In this document: piece after piece, positions 1 through 5,964 of the stretch
How positions within the stretch are numbered: the first letter of the stretch is position 1
Layout of the letters: each line of letters opens with the position of its first letter
Program-made: the position numbers and the translations under genes
The notes under the pieces: generated by a model
The model's input: only the letters and a program-made list of their open reading frames with translations
What the model was told of the DNA's origin: nothing
Databases searched by the model: none
Assembly: GCA_030630245.1 (NCBI GenBank)
Contig: DAOVNL010000058.1
Location: 1-5,964 of the forward strand
Origin: Candidatus Omnitrophota bacterium
GTDB taxonomy: Bacteria > Omnitrophota > Gorgyraeia > B26-G9
DNA length: 5,964 nt
Reading direction: 5' to 3'

Positions 1-1613
1 ACCCTGACATCCTCTTTATATTCAATATTAGCGCGATCCGTAAGCTGGGTATCAGCCTCTACGGCATTTCCATCCATAAAAATCTGCTGACTAACCTCAA
101 CTTCCCGCGAATTGACCCTAACCTTGACAGTTTTAATCTCTATAACATCAGAGATTTTTCCCTGCGCGTTATGTCCGTTTTCAGCCTCTTCAAAAAAGAT
201 CCTGTCTCCGGTCTTAACCTTGGCCGTCAAATCAGCCTTTTGATCATTAAGTTTTATCCGCGCAGGCTTGCCCATTTGCCCCTTGACCACTTTTAAGCGG
301 CCGTTTACTTCTACGCAGATAGCATGCCCTATTTTACCATACAGCTTCATCTTATCAACACCGGCAACAACCAAGGCGCTCAGCATATCAAGATTCTGCT
401 GCATATCAAGCACATTGACCCGTTTTTCATTGACATATAACTCGATAAACTTTAATCCCGTGGATCTGGCGGTCATAACACAAATACCTATCGGTGTTAC
501 CATATCCGGCCCTTTAAGTTTGCCTGTCTTATCTACCACTTCATTGACCATATCCGGCAATCTGATACCGATATTTTCTTCCTTCAGAGGAAAATTTGCG
601 GCAAGCTCCTTTTCAAAAAGAGGCGTAAGGCTTCCTCCTCCGACCAGAACCGCCGCATGAGGCACTTTTTGATTAAGTTCAAGCACAGTACACACTATAG
701 ACTCCGCGAGTTTATTTACACGCGGATGAATCGCGTCTATAATTCCTTTTGATTCGAGACTATGAACACGTCCGAGAATATCCTTAAAACTCACCTTCGG
801 CTGCTTTAATAGCTGTTTTTTAATTATCTCGGCAGTGTTGAAATCAATAATAAATTTTTCACACAAGAATTCCGTTATTTCATCACCTGCTTCCGGGACC
901 ATGCCGTAAGCAAAAACAGTCCCGTCCTTTGTCAAAGCAATGTCAGATGTCCCGGCCCCGACATCTAATAGTAAGAGATTTAACCTGCGGATATCTGTAG
1001 GAATAATGGCATTTATTGCCGCTATCGGCTCTAAGGTGAGATTAATTACCTCAAGTCCTACGCGGCGTAAAACACTAAGCATACTGTCCAGTACAACGCG
1101 GGGTAAAAATGTTGCTATCACCTCAACTGACATGCTGCGGCCGAAATGGCCTCTCAGGTCACCGATGAGCGCCCCGTCCAGCTCATAATATACTACGCTG
1201 TATCCGACACAATAAAAATCACCGCTTCCGAAATCACTTTTCGCGTCATTTAAAACACTGCTTACCGCTTCCAGCTCAAGATTGCGAACAGCATCTTCGG
1301 GGATCTCTTCGTTAAGGGAAAGTTCTTTATTTACCTTTGCCTTAACTGTCTTAAGCGCGCGCCCGGCAACAGCTACCCCCACATCCCGAAACTCTACATC
1401 CAGCCTCTTTTGAAGGCTCTCTTTAATATCTGTTACGATCTTGGCGACTTCATTTATATTATGTATCTGGCCGTCAAGCATTGTTCTTGTTTTATGCTCA
1501 ACAACCTCGACATCAATAATCTTTAATTTATCCGCTGCTTTTTCCGCGACGATACCTACCACCTTGCGTGTTCCGATATCTAAAGAAAAAACAAGATCCG
1601 ATTTACTTCCCAT
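1..1613 (-). CDS. FtsA/PilM-family actin-like ATPase with long C-terminal extension (partial, 3' end beyond left edge)
   Basis: An uninterrupted minus-strand frame of 537 codons starts at the ATG at 1613 and runs off the left edge without a stop. I translated it directly. It has the three actin-fold (ASKHA) nucleotide motifs: phosphate 1 SLDIGTRKVVG (residues 10-20), phosphate 2 LLDVGAGTSDIAL (215-227) and the adenosine motif AVLVGGGSLTPLF (321-333). Residues about 75-200 resemble the FtsA 1C/SHS2 region, ending in RVGLEVINLTLEPIAA, very like the equivalent FtsA stretch. The actin core ends near 385, yet the protein goes on for at least 150 residues, longer than typical PilM (about 350) or FtsA (about 420), and resembles the long FtsA-like paralogues annotated in some Firmicutes. 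No signal peptide or membrane segment is visible in the part present. It is last of the visible genes, 17 bases after a cheC, so probably co-transcribed. Canonical FtsA tethers FtsZ and PilM anchors the type IV pilus inner-membrane complex; which role, if either, applies here is unknown. Family call is firm, function is not. Confidence 0.85.
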   Translation of the reverse strand, partial: MGSKSDLVFSLDIGTRKVVGIVAEKAADKLKIIDVEVVEHKTRTMLDGQIHNINEVAKIVTDIKESLQKRLDVEFRDVGVAVAGRALKTVKAKVNKELSLNEEIPEDAVRNLELEAVSSVLNDAKSDFGSGDFYCVGYSVVYYELDGALIGDLRGHFGRSMSVEVIATFLPRVVLDSMLSVLRRVGLEVINLTLEPIAAINAIIPTDIRRLNLLLLDVGAGTSDIALTKDGTVFAYGMVPEAGDEITEFLCEKFIIDFNTAEIIKKQLLKQPKVSFKDILGRVHSLESKGIIDAIHPRVNKLAESIVCTVLELNQKVPHAAVLVGGGSLTPLFEKELAANFPLKEENIGIRLPDMVNEVVDKTGKLKGPDMVTPIGICVMTARSTGLKFIELYVNEKRVNVLDMQQNLDMLSALVVAGVDKMKLYGKIGHAICVEVNGRLKVVKGQMGKPARIKLNDQKADLTAKVKTGDRIFFEEAENGHNAQGKISDVIEIKTVKVRVNSREVEVSQQIFMDGNAVEADTQLTDRANIEYKEDVR

Positions 1614-1624
1614 TTTCTTTATTT

Positions 1625-1632
1625 CCTCTCCT
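1625..1632 (-). promoter_or_regulatory. Ribosome binding site of the FtsA-like gene
   Basis: AGGAGAGG on the minus strand lies 11 bases before the ATG at 1613, a slightly long spacing, and overlaps the TAG stop (1631-1633) of the preceding cheC-family gene. It supports the chosen start and implies that translation of the two genes is coupled. Confidence 0.7.
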
Positions 1633-2227
1633 ACATGCCCAGCGTGGAAAGCACAGCATCCAATGCCTCGGGTTTAGGCAGATAAAGCTGAGAACATTCC
1701 AGCCGCGTCTCAGAAATATATAACTCTACATCAACAAGAAAAACTTCATCGGCAATTTGCCCGATTTCCACAAGGATAAAATTAAGCATTGCTCCAAGCA
1801 TATCATTAGCCATAGCCGGAACACTTGCGACAGCATCCATCGCGACTACCTGCGTCAGAGCGCTGAGATATGAACCGCATAAGATAGAGCCCACCTCTTT
1901 TAATGCTGACTGGGCTATCTCGTCCTGCATATCAACTTCTTCTTCTCCTAAAAGCTTTTTCGTCAAAAAAGCCGCGCTTTTCGGTGAAAAAATAGTCAAC
2001 ATTGTCCCCTGCATTTCCCTGAGCACCTCAAGATATACAACGTAAACAAGCTTTTCCGGCCCGCCCAGCACATATGATACATCATCTAAAGGCACAAGCT
2101 TAACCGACGGAACGCTTATGTCTATTGTTTCGCTGATCAGCTGGGAAAGAGCCGTTGCCGCGTTCCCCGCTCCGATATTACCCATTTCACGCAGCGCATC
2201 CAGCTGAACATCCGTTAACTCAGCCAT
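1631..2227 (-). CDS. cheC: CheC-family CheY-P phosphatase paralogue with altered second active site
   Basis: A 198-residue cytoplasmic protein, close to the usual CheC length (about 200-210). CheC proteins hydrolyse CheY-P and, in Firmicutes and Thermotoga, bind CheD. They carry two pseudo-symmetric sites of the form [D/S]-x3-E-x2-N-x22-P. The first site is exact: D10, E14, N17 and P40 with correct spacing. The second keeps S107, E111 and P137 at exact spacing but has Ser114 (codon TCT) where Asn is expected, in the stretch SALKEVGSILCGSY. The C-terminus, LYLPKPEALDAVLSTLGM, resembles that of the partial cheC at the right edge (9 of 18 positions identical). The start at 2227 is set by a perfect Shine-Dalgarno 8 bases upstream. 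It follows cheA after 58 bases and precedes the FtsA-like gene by 17. CheX and FliY are related families; length and two-site layout without a FliN domain favour CheC. It may be a one-site phosphatase or a CheD-binding adaptor (inference). Confidence 0.9.
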   Translation of the reverse strand: MAELTDVQLDALREMGNIGAGNAATALSQLISETIDISVPSVKLVPLDDVSYVLGGPEKLVYVVYLEVLREMQGTMLTIFSPKSAAFLTKKLLGEEEVDMQDEIAQSALKEVGSILCGSYLSALTQVVAMDAVASVPAMANDMLGAMLNFILVEIGQIADEVFLVDVELYISETRLECSQLYLPKPEALDAVLSTLGM

Positions 2228-2235
2228 TTTGTTTT

Positions 2236-2243
2236 CCTCCTTA
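2236..2243 (-). promoter_or_regulatory. Consensus ribosome binding site of the second cheC
   Basis: TAAGGAGG on the minus strand sits 8 bases before the ATG at 2227 and is the strongest Shine-Dalgarno in the window. It lies in the 58-base gap after cheA (2228-2285), the only real intergenic spacer here. I see no convincing -35/-10 pair in that gap, so the gene is more likely read from the operon transcript but translated independently of cheA. Confidence 0.8.
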
Positions 2244-2285
2244 AGAATTCAAAGTCTATCATCACGATTTTTGTGAAAAATAAAA

Positions 2286-4313
2286 CTACCCTAGTAATGT
2301 GGCTACATCAAGAATCAATGCCACCCTTCCGTCCCCTAATATGGTTGCTCCGGAAAATCCTTTAATTCCCTTTAAAAAGGTTCCAATGGATTTTATAACA
2401 ACTTCCTGCTGTCCTAATACCTGGTTCACAACCAGGCCTGCTTTTTTCGTTCCGCTCTCCACAACTACAATAGCGATCTCTTTATCTTCCTCCCTCTTCT
2501 CGCCCTGAACACTTTCTGCTTTTTGCGGCGGATTTATCTGCCGGTTTTTCAGGGCTTTGTCTAAACGAAACAGCGGAAGCACTTCATCGCGCAAATTTAT
2601 TACTTCAAACTTTTCTATATGCTTAATCCTGCTCCTTTTAACCTTTACTGTTTCGGCAATATTCGCGATCGGAATAGCATAAATCTCATTATTTACCTCT
2701 ACAAGCATTGCTTTGATAATAGCAACTGTAAGCGGCAGCTTTAAGTTAAAACTGCTGCCCTTGTTGACCTCAGAATCAAACACAAGGCTCCCGCCTAAAG
2801 ATTCTATTTTCATCGTTACAACATCCATGCCTACTCCGCGGCCTGAGGTATCTGTAATCTTTGTTACGGAGCTGAATCCGGGAAGAAGAATAACATTGAG
2901 GATATCCTTATCGCTCATCTTATTAGCTTCTTCCTCATCCATAAAATCTTTTTTAACGGCGATCTCACGCAGTTTATTCGGATCAATCCCCTTACCATCA
3001 TCAGAAACCCGCACCAACACATATGTCCGCTCCCTTACAGCAGACAATTTTATTGTTCCGACCGGGCTTTTATTCTTAACCTTGCGGTCTTCCGGTAATT
3101 CAATCCCGTGGTCAATGCTGTTGCGTAAAAGATGCACTAAAGGATCCGCTATTTCATCAAGCACGGTTCTGTCAAGTTCGATCTCTCCGCCGGTAACTTC
3201 CAGGTTAATCTGTTTTTTTTCACTGCGCGCAAGATCCCGCACCATGCGCGGAAAGCGGTCAAAAACCTGAGCCATGGGGATAAGGCGAGCCTGCATTACC
3301 TCATCCTGCAAATCACCGGTCAGGCGGTCTATGCTCGTCAAAATTTCATTTAAAGTCTTAAGCTGGTGCGTCTGGGCGATCTGCATCAGGCGAATCTTAG
3401 AGATTACCAGCTCTCCGACAAAATTCATCAGCTTATCAAGCCGCTGCGTACTAACTCTAATGCTTTGTATTTTTTTAAAGCTTAGCCGCTGCGTTCCGCC
3501 TTCTGCTCTCTTTTTATTAACAGCCGCACTGACATTAGTTTCAAGGGTGTCGTCTTTTTCCTCCGGCAGATCATTTATATTCAAGATATGCTTTACAGCA
3601 ACCTTTTCAACCTCCATTACCATTTTTAAGTCTTCTTCGATCTTTTTCTTCGCGAAATCGCTCAAAAACAACAGGGAAAATACCTGTCCCATCCGGTTCA
3701 CTTCCAGATCTTCGATCGGAGGCGAAGATTTTATAACCTCACCCATCTGTTCAAGCTTATGAAAGATCATAAAGACCCTGACTGATTTTAACTGACAATC
3801 AGCGCTCAAATGCATGTCTATTAGATAAATCTTTGACTTCCGGCCGGCGCACGCGCTGATCAGGTTTTGTTTTTCCAGGGAAGTCAGGATTATTTCTTTT
3901 ATTTCTTCGAGCTTGGCCTGTTTTATCGCTGAGATCAAAGGGATGACACTTTCAAGCCGGACAATAACCGCGTCAACGTCTAATTTTAAATCCTTTTCCC
4001 CCTTGATCTCATCCAGCAGCATCTGGAGCATATCCAGGCAATCAAGTAAGCTGTCAACAACCTCTGTAGTAACCGCGATCTTCTGAGTTCTAAAGATATC
4101 CAGAACGTCTTCCATCTTATGGGTTAATTTGGTAAGGGCCTCAAAACCCATTGTGGCCGACATTCCTTTTAAAGTATGCGCGCTGCGGAAAATCTCGTTT
4201 AAAATTTTTATGTTCTGAGGGTCTTTTTCTAAAACAAGCACGGCATTATTTATTATTTGCAAATGTTCTTCAGATTCGGCAATAAATAATGTTCTGTATT
4301 GTTCAACTCCCAT
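2286..4313 (-). CDS. cheA: Chemotaxis sensor histidine kinase CheA
   Basis: A 675-residue class II histidine kinase, normal length for CheA, which sits at receptor arrays and passes phosphate to CheY and CheB. All five domains appear in order. P1 (HPt, about 1-110) has the phosphoacceptor His46 in SAHTLKG. P2 (about 160-245) is the CheY/CheB docking domain. A charged linker (about 246-280) leads to the P3 dimerisation helices (about 283-345). P4 (about 350-527) is the ATPase, with N box HLLRNSIDHGIE (Asn398, Asp401, His402), G1 DDGKGID (438-444) and G2 GRGVGMD (491-497). P5 (about 528-675) is the CheW-like receptor-coupling domain, ending LDVATLLG then TAG. The ATG at 4313 is preceded by AGGA 8 bases upstream, and the first helix of P1 begins directly after it. 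It follows cheB by 13 bases. No key residue is missing, so an active kinase is expected. CheW, its usual partner, is not encoded in the window. Confidence 0.98.
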   Translation of the reverse strand: MGVEQYRTLFIAESEEHLQIINNAVLVLEKDPQNIKILNEIFRSAHTLKGMSATMGFEALTKLTHKMEDVLDIFRTQKIAVTTEVVDSLLDCLDMLQMLLDEIKGEKDLKLDVDAVIVRLESVIPLISAIKQAKLEEIKEIILTSLEKQNLISACAGRKSKIYLIDMHLSADCQLKSVRVFMIFHKLEQMGEVIKSSPPIEDLEVNRMGQVFSLLFLSDFAKKKIEEDLKMVMEVEKVAVKHILNINDLPEEKDDTLETNVSAAVNKKRAEGGTQRLSFKKIQSIRVSTQRLDKLMNFVGELVISKIRLMQIAQTHQLKTLNEILTSIDRLTGDLQDEVMQARLIPMAQVFDRFPRMVRDLARSEKKQINLEVTGGEIELDRTVLDEIADPLVHLLRNSIDHGIELPEDRKVKNKSPVGTIKLSAVRERTYVLVRVSDDGKGIDPNKLREIAVKKDFMDEEEANKMSDKDILNVILLPGFSSVTKITDTSGRGVGMDVVTMKIESLGGSLVFDSEVNKGSSFNLKLPLTVAIIKAMLVEVNNEIYAIPIANIAETVKVKRSRIKHIEKFEVINLRDEVLPLFRLDKALKNRQINPPQKAESVQGEKREEDKEIAIVVVESGTKKAGLVVNQVLGQQEVVIKSIGTFLKGIKGFSGATILGDGRVALILDVATLLG
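4244..4291. repeat. 11-bp inverted repeat inside the start of cheA
   Basis: CATTATTTATT (4244-4254) and AATAAATAATG (4281-4291) are perfect reverse complements separated by 26 bases, and the spacer begins with the 10-base palindrome ATTTGCAAAT (4255-4264). The repeat is 22 to 70 bases inside the cheA coding sequence. In the mRNA it could form an A-U-rich hairpin near the start of cheA. Chance similarity in AT-rich codons is a fair alternative. Confidence 0.35.
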
Positions 4314-4326
4314 TTATCAAATCCTT

Positions 4327-5370
4327 TTATATTCTGACATGCTTCATTATTTCAAGGCCCATATGCGATATAGGTAAAACCTTATCAATAATTCCTTCTT
4401 CTATCGCTACCCGCGGCATCCCGTAGACGACACAACTGGACTCATCTTCAGCCAATGTTATCCCCCCGGCATTTCTAATATTTCTCATGCCCGCTACGCC
4501 GTCCTGCCCCATCCCTGTGAGTAAAACGCCGATCGTTTTTGCCCCGAAAACCTTAACCACTGAATCCATCATCACATTTATGGAAGGGCGAACCCTGTTA
4601 ACTTTCGGTCCTGTATTAAGACGTATAACCGCGTTATCATTCCGCGTTTCCACCACCATATGATAATCACCCGGAGCGATATACCCGTGCCCGGCCTGGA
4701 TTATATCGCCGTCTTCGGCTTCTTTTATGTCAATTTTTGTCAGCCAGTTTAACCTTTCCGCCATAGACCGGGTAAATCCCGCGGGCATATGCTGCACAAA
4801 CAAAAATGCCACCGGAATGTCTGCTGAAAAATAAGGCAGTATTTCCTTAATTGCTTTCGGGCCTCCGGTAGAAGCGCCTATAGCCACAATTTTACTTAAA
4901 CCCGATGGCGCCTTGGATTGTACGGCAGGCGCTATATTTTTAAACATATTAAAAACAGCGCGGACTTTCTTAACATCTACCTTGCTGGCCGCTTTTACCT
5001 TGCGTATAATTTCTTGATCAACGGTTTCTATATCAAGTGATATTTCACCGCTCGGCTTATTCACAACCTCAACCGCTCCCAGTTCTAACGCCTTTAACGC
5101 GTTGGGCCCGCCCGGAGTTACGTTCGCGCTGATAATAACCACCGGTGTCGGCACCTCATTCATTATATAGGTAAGCGCGGTTAATCCATCGATATCAGGC
5201 ATAGCCAGATCCAATGTTATTACATCCGGCTTCATCTTCACAACTTTTTTAATAGCCTCCGCGCCGGTTTTCGCGCAATCAAAGACCTCAATTTCGCTAT
5301 CTGAGTTCAGAATATCGCTAATCCGCCTGCGCATGAAAGCTGAGTCGTCAACAATAAGCACCCGAATCAT
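4327..5370 (-). CDS. cheB: Chemotaxis response regulator protein-glutamate methylesterase/deamidase CheB
   Basis: A 347-residue cytoplasmic enzyme that removes methyl groups from receptor glutamates (and deamidates glutamines) when phosphorylated by CheA, giving adaptation. The N-terminal receiver domain (about 1-120) has acidic pair Asp8/Asp9, phosphoacceptor Asp54 in TLDLAMP, switch Ser81 and Lys105 in NKP. A linker (about 121-157) joins the methylesterase domain (about 158-347). That domain carries the catalytic triad Ser167 in GASTGGP, His194 in VQHMPAGF and Asp290 in TGMGQDG, plus the conserved SSCVVYGMP stretch. The length matches the family (about 350). The ATG at 5370 overlaps the cheD stop as ATGA, with GGAGAG 8 bases upstream inside cheD, so translational coupling is likely. 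All catalytic residues are present and no oddity was seen. No cheR, the opposing methyltransferase, lies in the window. Confidence 0.98.
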   Translation of the reverse strand: MIRVLIVDDSAFMRRRISDILNSDSEIEVFDCAKTGAEAIKKVVKMKPDVITLDLAMPDIDGLTALTYIMNEVPTPVVIISANVTPGGPNALKALELGAVEVVNKPSGEISLDIETVDQEIIRKVKAASKVDVKKVRAVFNMFKNIAPAVQSKAPSGLSKIVAIGASTGGPKAIKEILPYFSADIPVAFLFVQHMPAGFTRSMAERLNWLTKIDIKEAEDGDIIQAGHGYIAPGDYHMVVETRNDNAVIRLNTGPKVNRVRPSINVMMDSVVKVFGAKTIGVLLTGMGQDGVAGMRNIRNAGGITLAEDESSCVVYGMPRVAIEEGIIDKVLPISHMGLEIMKHVRI

Positions 5371-5861
5371 ATTATTTTCTCTCCATGGGCAAGTGTTCTT
5401 ACCCTTACCTCACCTGTCTCCAAATAAAAATAAAGTGACCGGCCGTAAGATCCTCCGGTATCTTCAGCGACAAGCTTAAGCTTTAATGATTTCAATACTT
5501 CTTTGACTTTTTCTACATTACGGGCACCTATATTAAAAACCTTATTTGTTTTGGCAAACCCGAACATATGCGCGCCTCCCATGATTTTAGCCCTCACAAA
5601 ACGCCTATCCGCGCCAAGTTCTTCCAGTTTTTCTAATAAATCCGGGATTGCCGTATTGGCAAATTTTCCCCGGTTAGCTTTGTTCTTTACAGCTTCAATA
5701 TCCGGCAGCATTATATGGGCAAGCCCGCCTATTTTCGCCCGGGCATAATACAAGATAACTCCCACGCAGGAACCAATACCTAATGATGAAAGCACAACAG
5801 GCGCCTTCGCGATTTTCAAGTCGGCCATTCCAACATGAATTTCCTTTGCTTCATAGTCCAT
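5367..5861 (-). CDS. cheD: Chemoreceptor glutamine deamidase CheD
   Basis: A 164-residue protein, normal length for CheD. The enzyme converts selected receptor glutamines to glutamates and, in Bacillus and Thermotoga, binds CheC and raises its phosphatase activity. Conserved blocks are in order: LGIGSCVGV with catalytic Cys32, GGLAHIMLP with catalytic His49 (17 residues later, the Thermotoga C27-H44 spacing), AKIMGGAHMF (91-100), NIGARNVE (110-117) and DTGGSYGRS (134-142). The third triad residue, Thr21 in Thermotoga (six before the Cys), is Ser26 here (codon TCA), a conservative change that keeps a hydroxyl. No signal peptide or membrane segment is seen; the protein should be cytoplasmic. 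The start at 5861 is 5 bases after the stop of a cheC gene, with GGAG 10 bases upstream inside that gene. The 3' end overlaps cheB by 4 bases. Adjacency to cheC matches the usual functional pair. Confidence 0.96.
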   Translation of the reverse strand: MDYEAKEIHVGMADLKIAKAPVVLSSLGIGSCVGVILYYARAKIGGLAHIMLPDIEAVKNKANRGKFANTAIPDLLEKLEELGADRRFVRAKIMGGAHMFGFAKTNKVFNIGARNVEKVKEVLKSLKLKLVAEDTGGSYGRSLYFYLETGEVRVRTLAHGEKII

Positions 5862-5866
5862 TTTTT

Positions 5867-5964
5867 TTATGCTCCGATCGCGGATAAAATTGCATCCAAG
5901 CTTCCAGGATTGGGTAATAAAAAGAAATGCCCACTAACACTCTTTTCAGCATCAATAAATTCCG
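5867..5964 (-). CDS. cheC: CheC-family CheY-P phosphatase, C-terminal fragment (5' part beyond right edge)
   Basis: The last 31 codons and TAA stop of a gene entering from the right edge. The frame reads to HFFLLPNPGSLDAILSAIGA, which matches the characteristic CheC ending (FLLP-x-P followed by a helix ending in G) and shares 9 of 18 aligned residues with the end of the complete CheC paralogue in this window. The stop (5867-5869) is 5 bases before the cheD start, the classic cheC-cheD pairing. The catalytic E/N sites lie outside the window, so its activity cannot be judged. CheX or FliY are alternatives, but the ending and the neighbour favour CheC. Confidence 0.75.
   Translation of the reverse strand, partial: EFIDAEKSVSGHFFLLPNPGSLDAILSAIGA
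5872..5875 (-). promoter_or_regulatory. Ribosome binding site of cheD inside the upstream cheC
   Basis: GGAG on the minus strand lies 10 bases before the cheD ATG and within the last sense codons of the upstream cheC fragment. With only 5 bases between stop and start, cheD translation probably depends on ribosomes finishing cheC. Confidence 0.55.

Noticed and set aside
268..660. Plus-strand open frame of 130 codons.
   Set aside because: It is antisense to the FtsA-like gene, whose minus-strand frame has clear family motifs; the plus-strand product has low-complexity Ser/Thr/Pro-rich composition and no recognisable domain.
2267..2281. 6-bp A-T hairpin (ATTTTT-GTG-AAAAAT) in the gap between cheA and the second cheC.
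   Set aside because: No G-C pairs in the stem and no downstream U-run on the transcribed strand; too weak to be a terminator, and the next gene looks co-transcribed.
2228..2285. Possible internal promoter before the second cheC.
   Set aside because: No -35/-10 pair with acceptable sequence and spacing could be found; only the Shine-Dalgarno is convincing.
2420..2447. Hairpin CCTGGTT-CAC-AACCAGG followed by a T-run on the plus strand, resembling an intrinsic terminator.
   Set aside because: It lies inside the cheA P5 coding region, where the bases encode a conserved LVVNQV stretch; the T-run begins five bases after the stem, and no plus-strand gene ends there.
2713..3762. Two plus-strand open frames (185 and 162 codons) opposite cheA.
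   Set aside because: Shadows of the cheA reading frame; Ser/Arg/Leu-rich composition, no domain, and cheA is intact on the other strand.
5503..5748. Plus-strand open frame of 81 codons opposite cheD.
   Set aside because: Antisense shadow of cheD, which carries all its conserved blocks in the minus frame.

Overview
The window is one gene-dense block of a bacterial chemotaxis operon, with every gene on the minus strand and transcription running from the right edge to the left edge. In transcription order it holds: the 3' end of a CheC-type CheY-P phosphatase gene (cut by the right edge), cheD, cheB, cheA, a second complete CheC-family gene, and a long FtsA/PilM-type actin-like ATPase gene (cut by the left edge). 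No tRNA, rRNA, CRISPR array, insertion sequence or convincing terminator is visible. No gap between genes exceeds 58 bases, so there is no long non-coding stretch.

The genes are packed like a single transcript. The partial cheC ends 5 bases before cheD, cheD and cheB overlap in an ATGA, cheB and cheA are 13 bases apart, cheA and the second cheC are 58 apart, and the last two are 17 apart. Each start has a purine-rich Shine-Dalgarno sequence, several lying inside or on the stop of the preceding gene, which suggests translational coupling. The operon promoter and the remaining core parts (cheY, cheW, cheR, receptors) are not in the window.

The genes fit one pathway. CheA is the histidine kinase that would phosphorylate CheY and CheB. 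CheB demethylates receptors when phosphorylated. CheD deamidates receptor glutamines and in known systems binds CheC. The CheC proteins remove phosphate from CheY. Catalytic residues of CheA and CheB are all present. Two departures stand out: the full-length CheC paralogue has serine in place of asparagine in its second active site, and CheD has serine at the position of the catalytic threonine. The FtsA-like protein is the unexpected member. It has all three actin-fold nucleotide motifs and an FtsA-type 1C/SHS2 region, but continues for at least 150 residues beyond the actin core. Its place at the end of a chemotaxis operon suggests a link to pili, array positioning or division, which is inference only.

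Organism: use of CheC and CheD together is typical of Firmicutes, Thermotogae, Spirochaetes, archaea and several uncultivated phyla, and is absent from E. coli. The moderately AT-rich composition, ATG starts and strong Shine-Dalgarno sites indicate a bacterium. An uncultivated lineage (for example Omnitrophota-like) or a deep Firmicute is plausible, but the sequence does not settle it.
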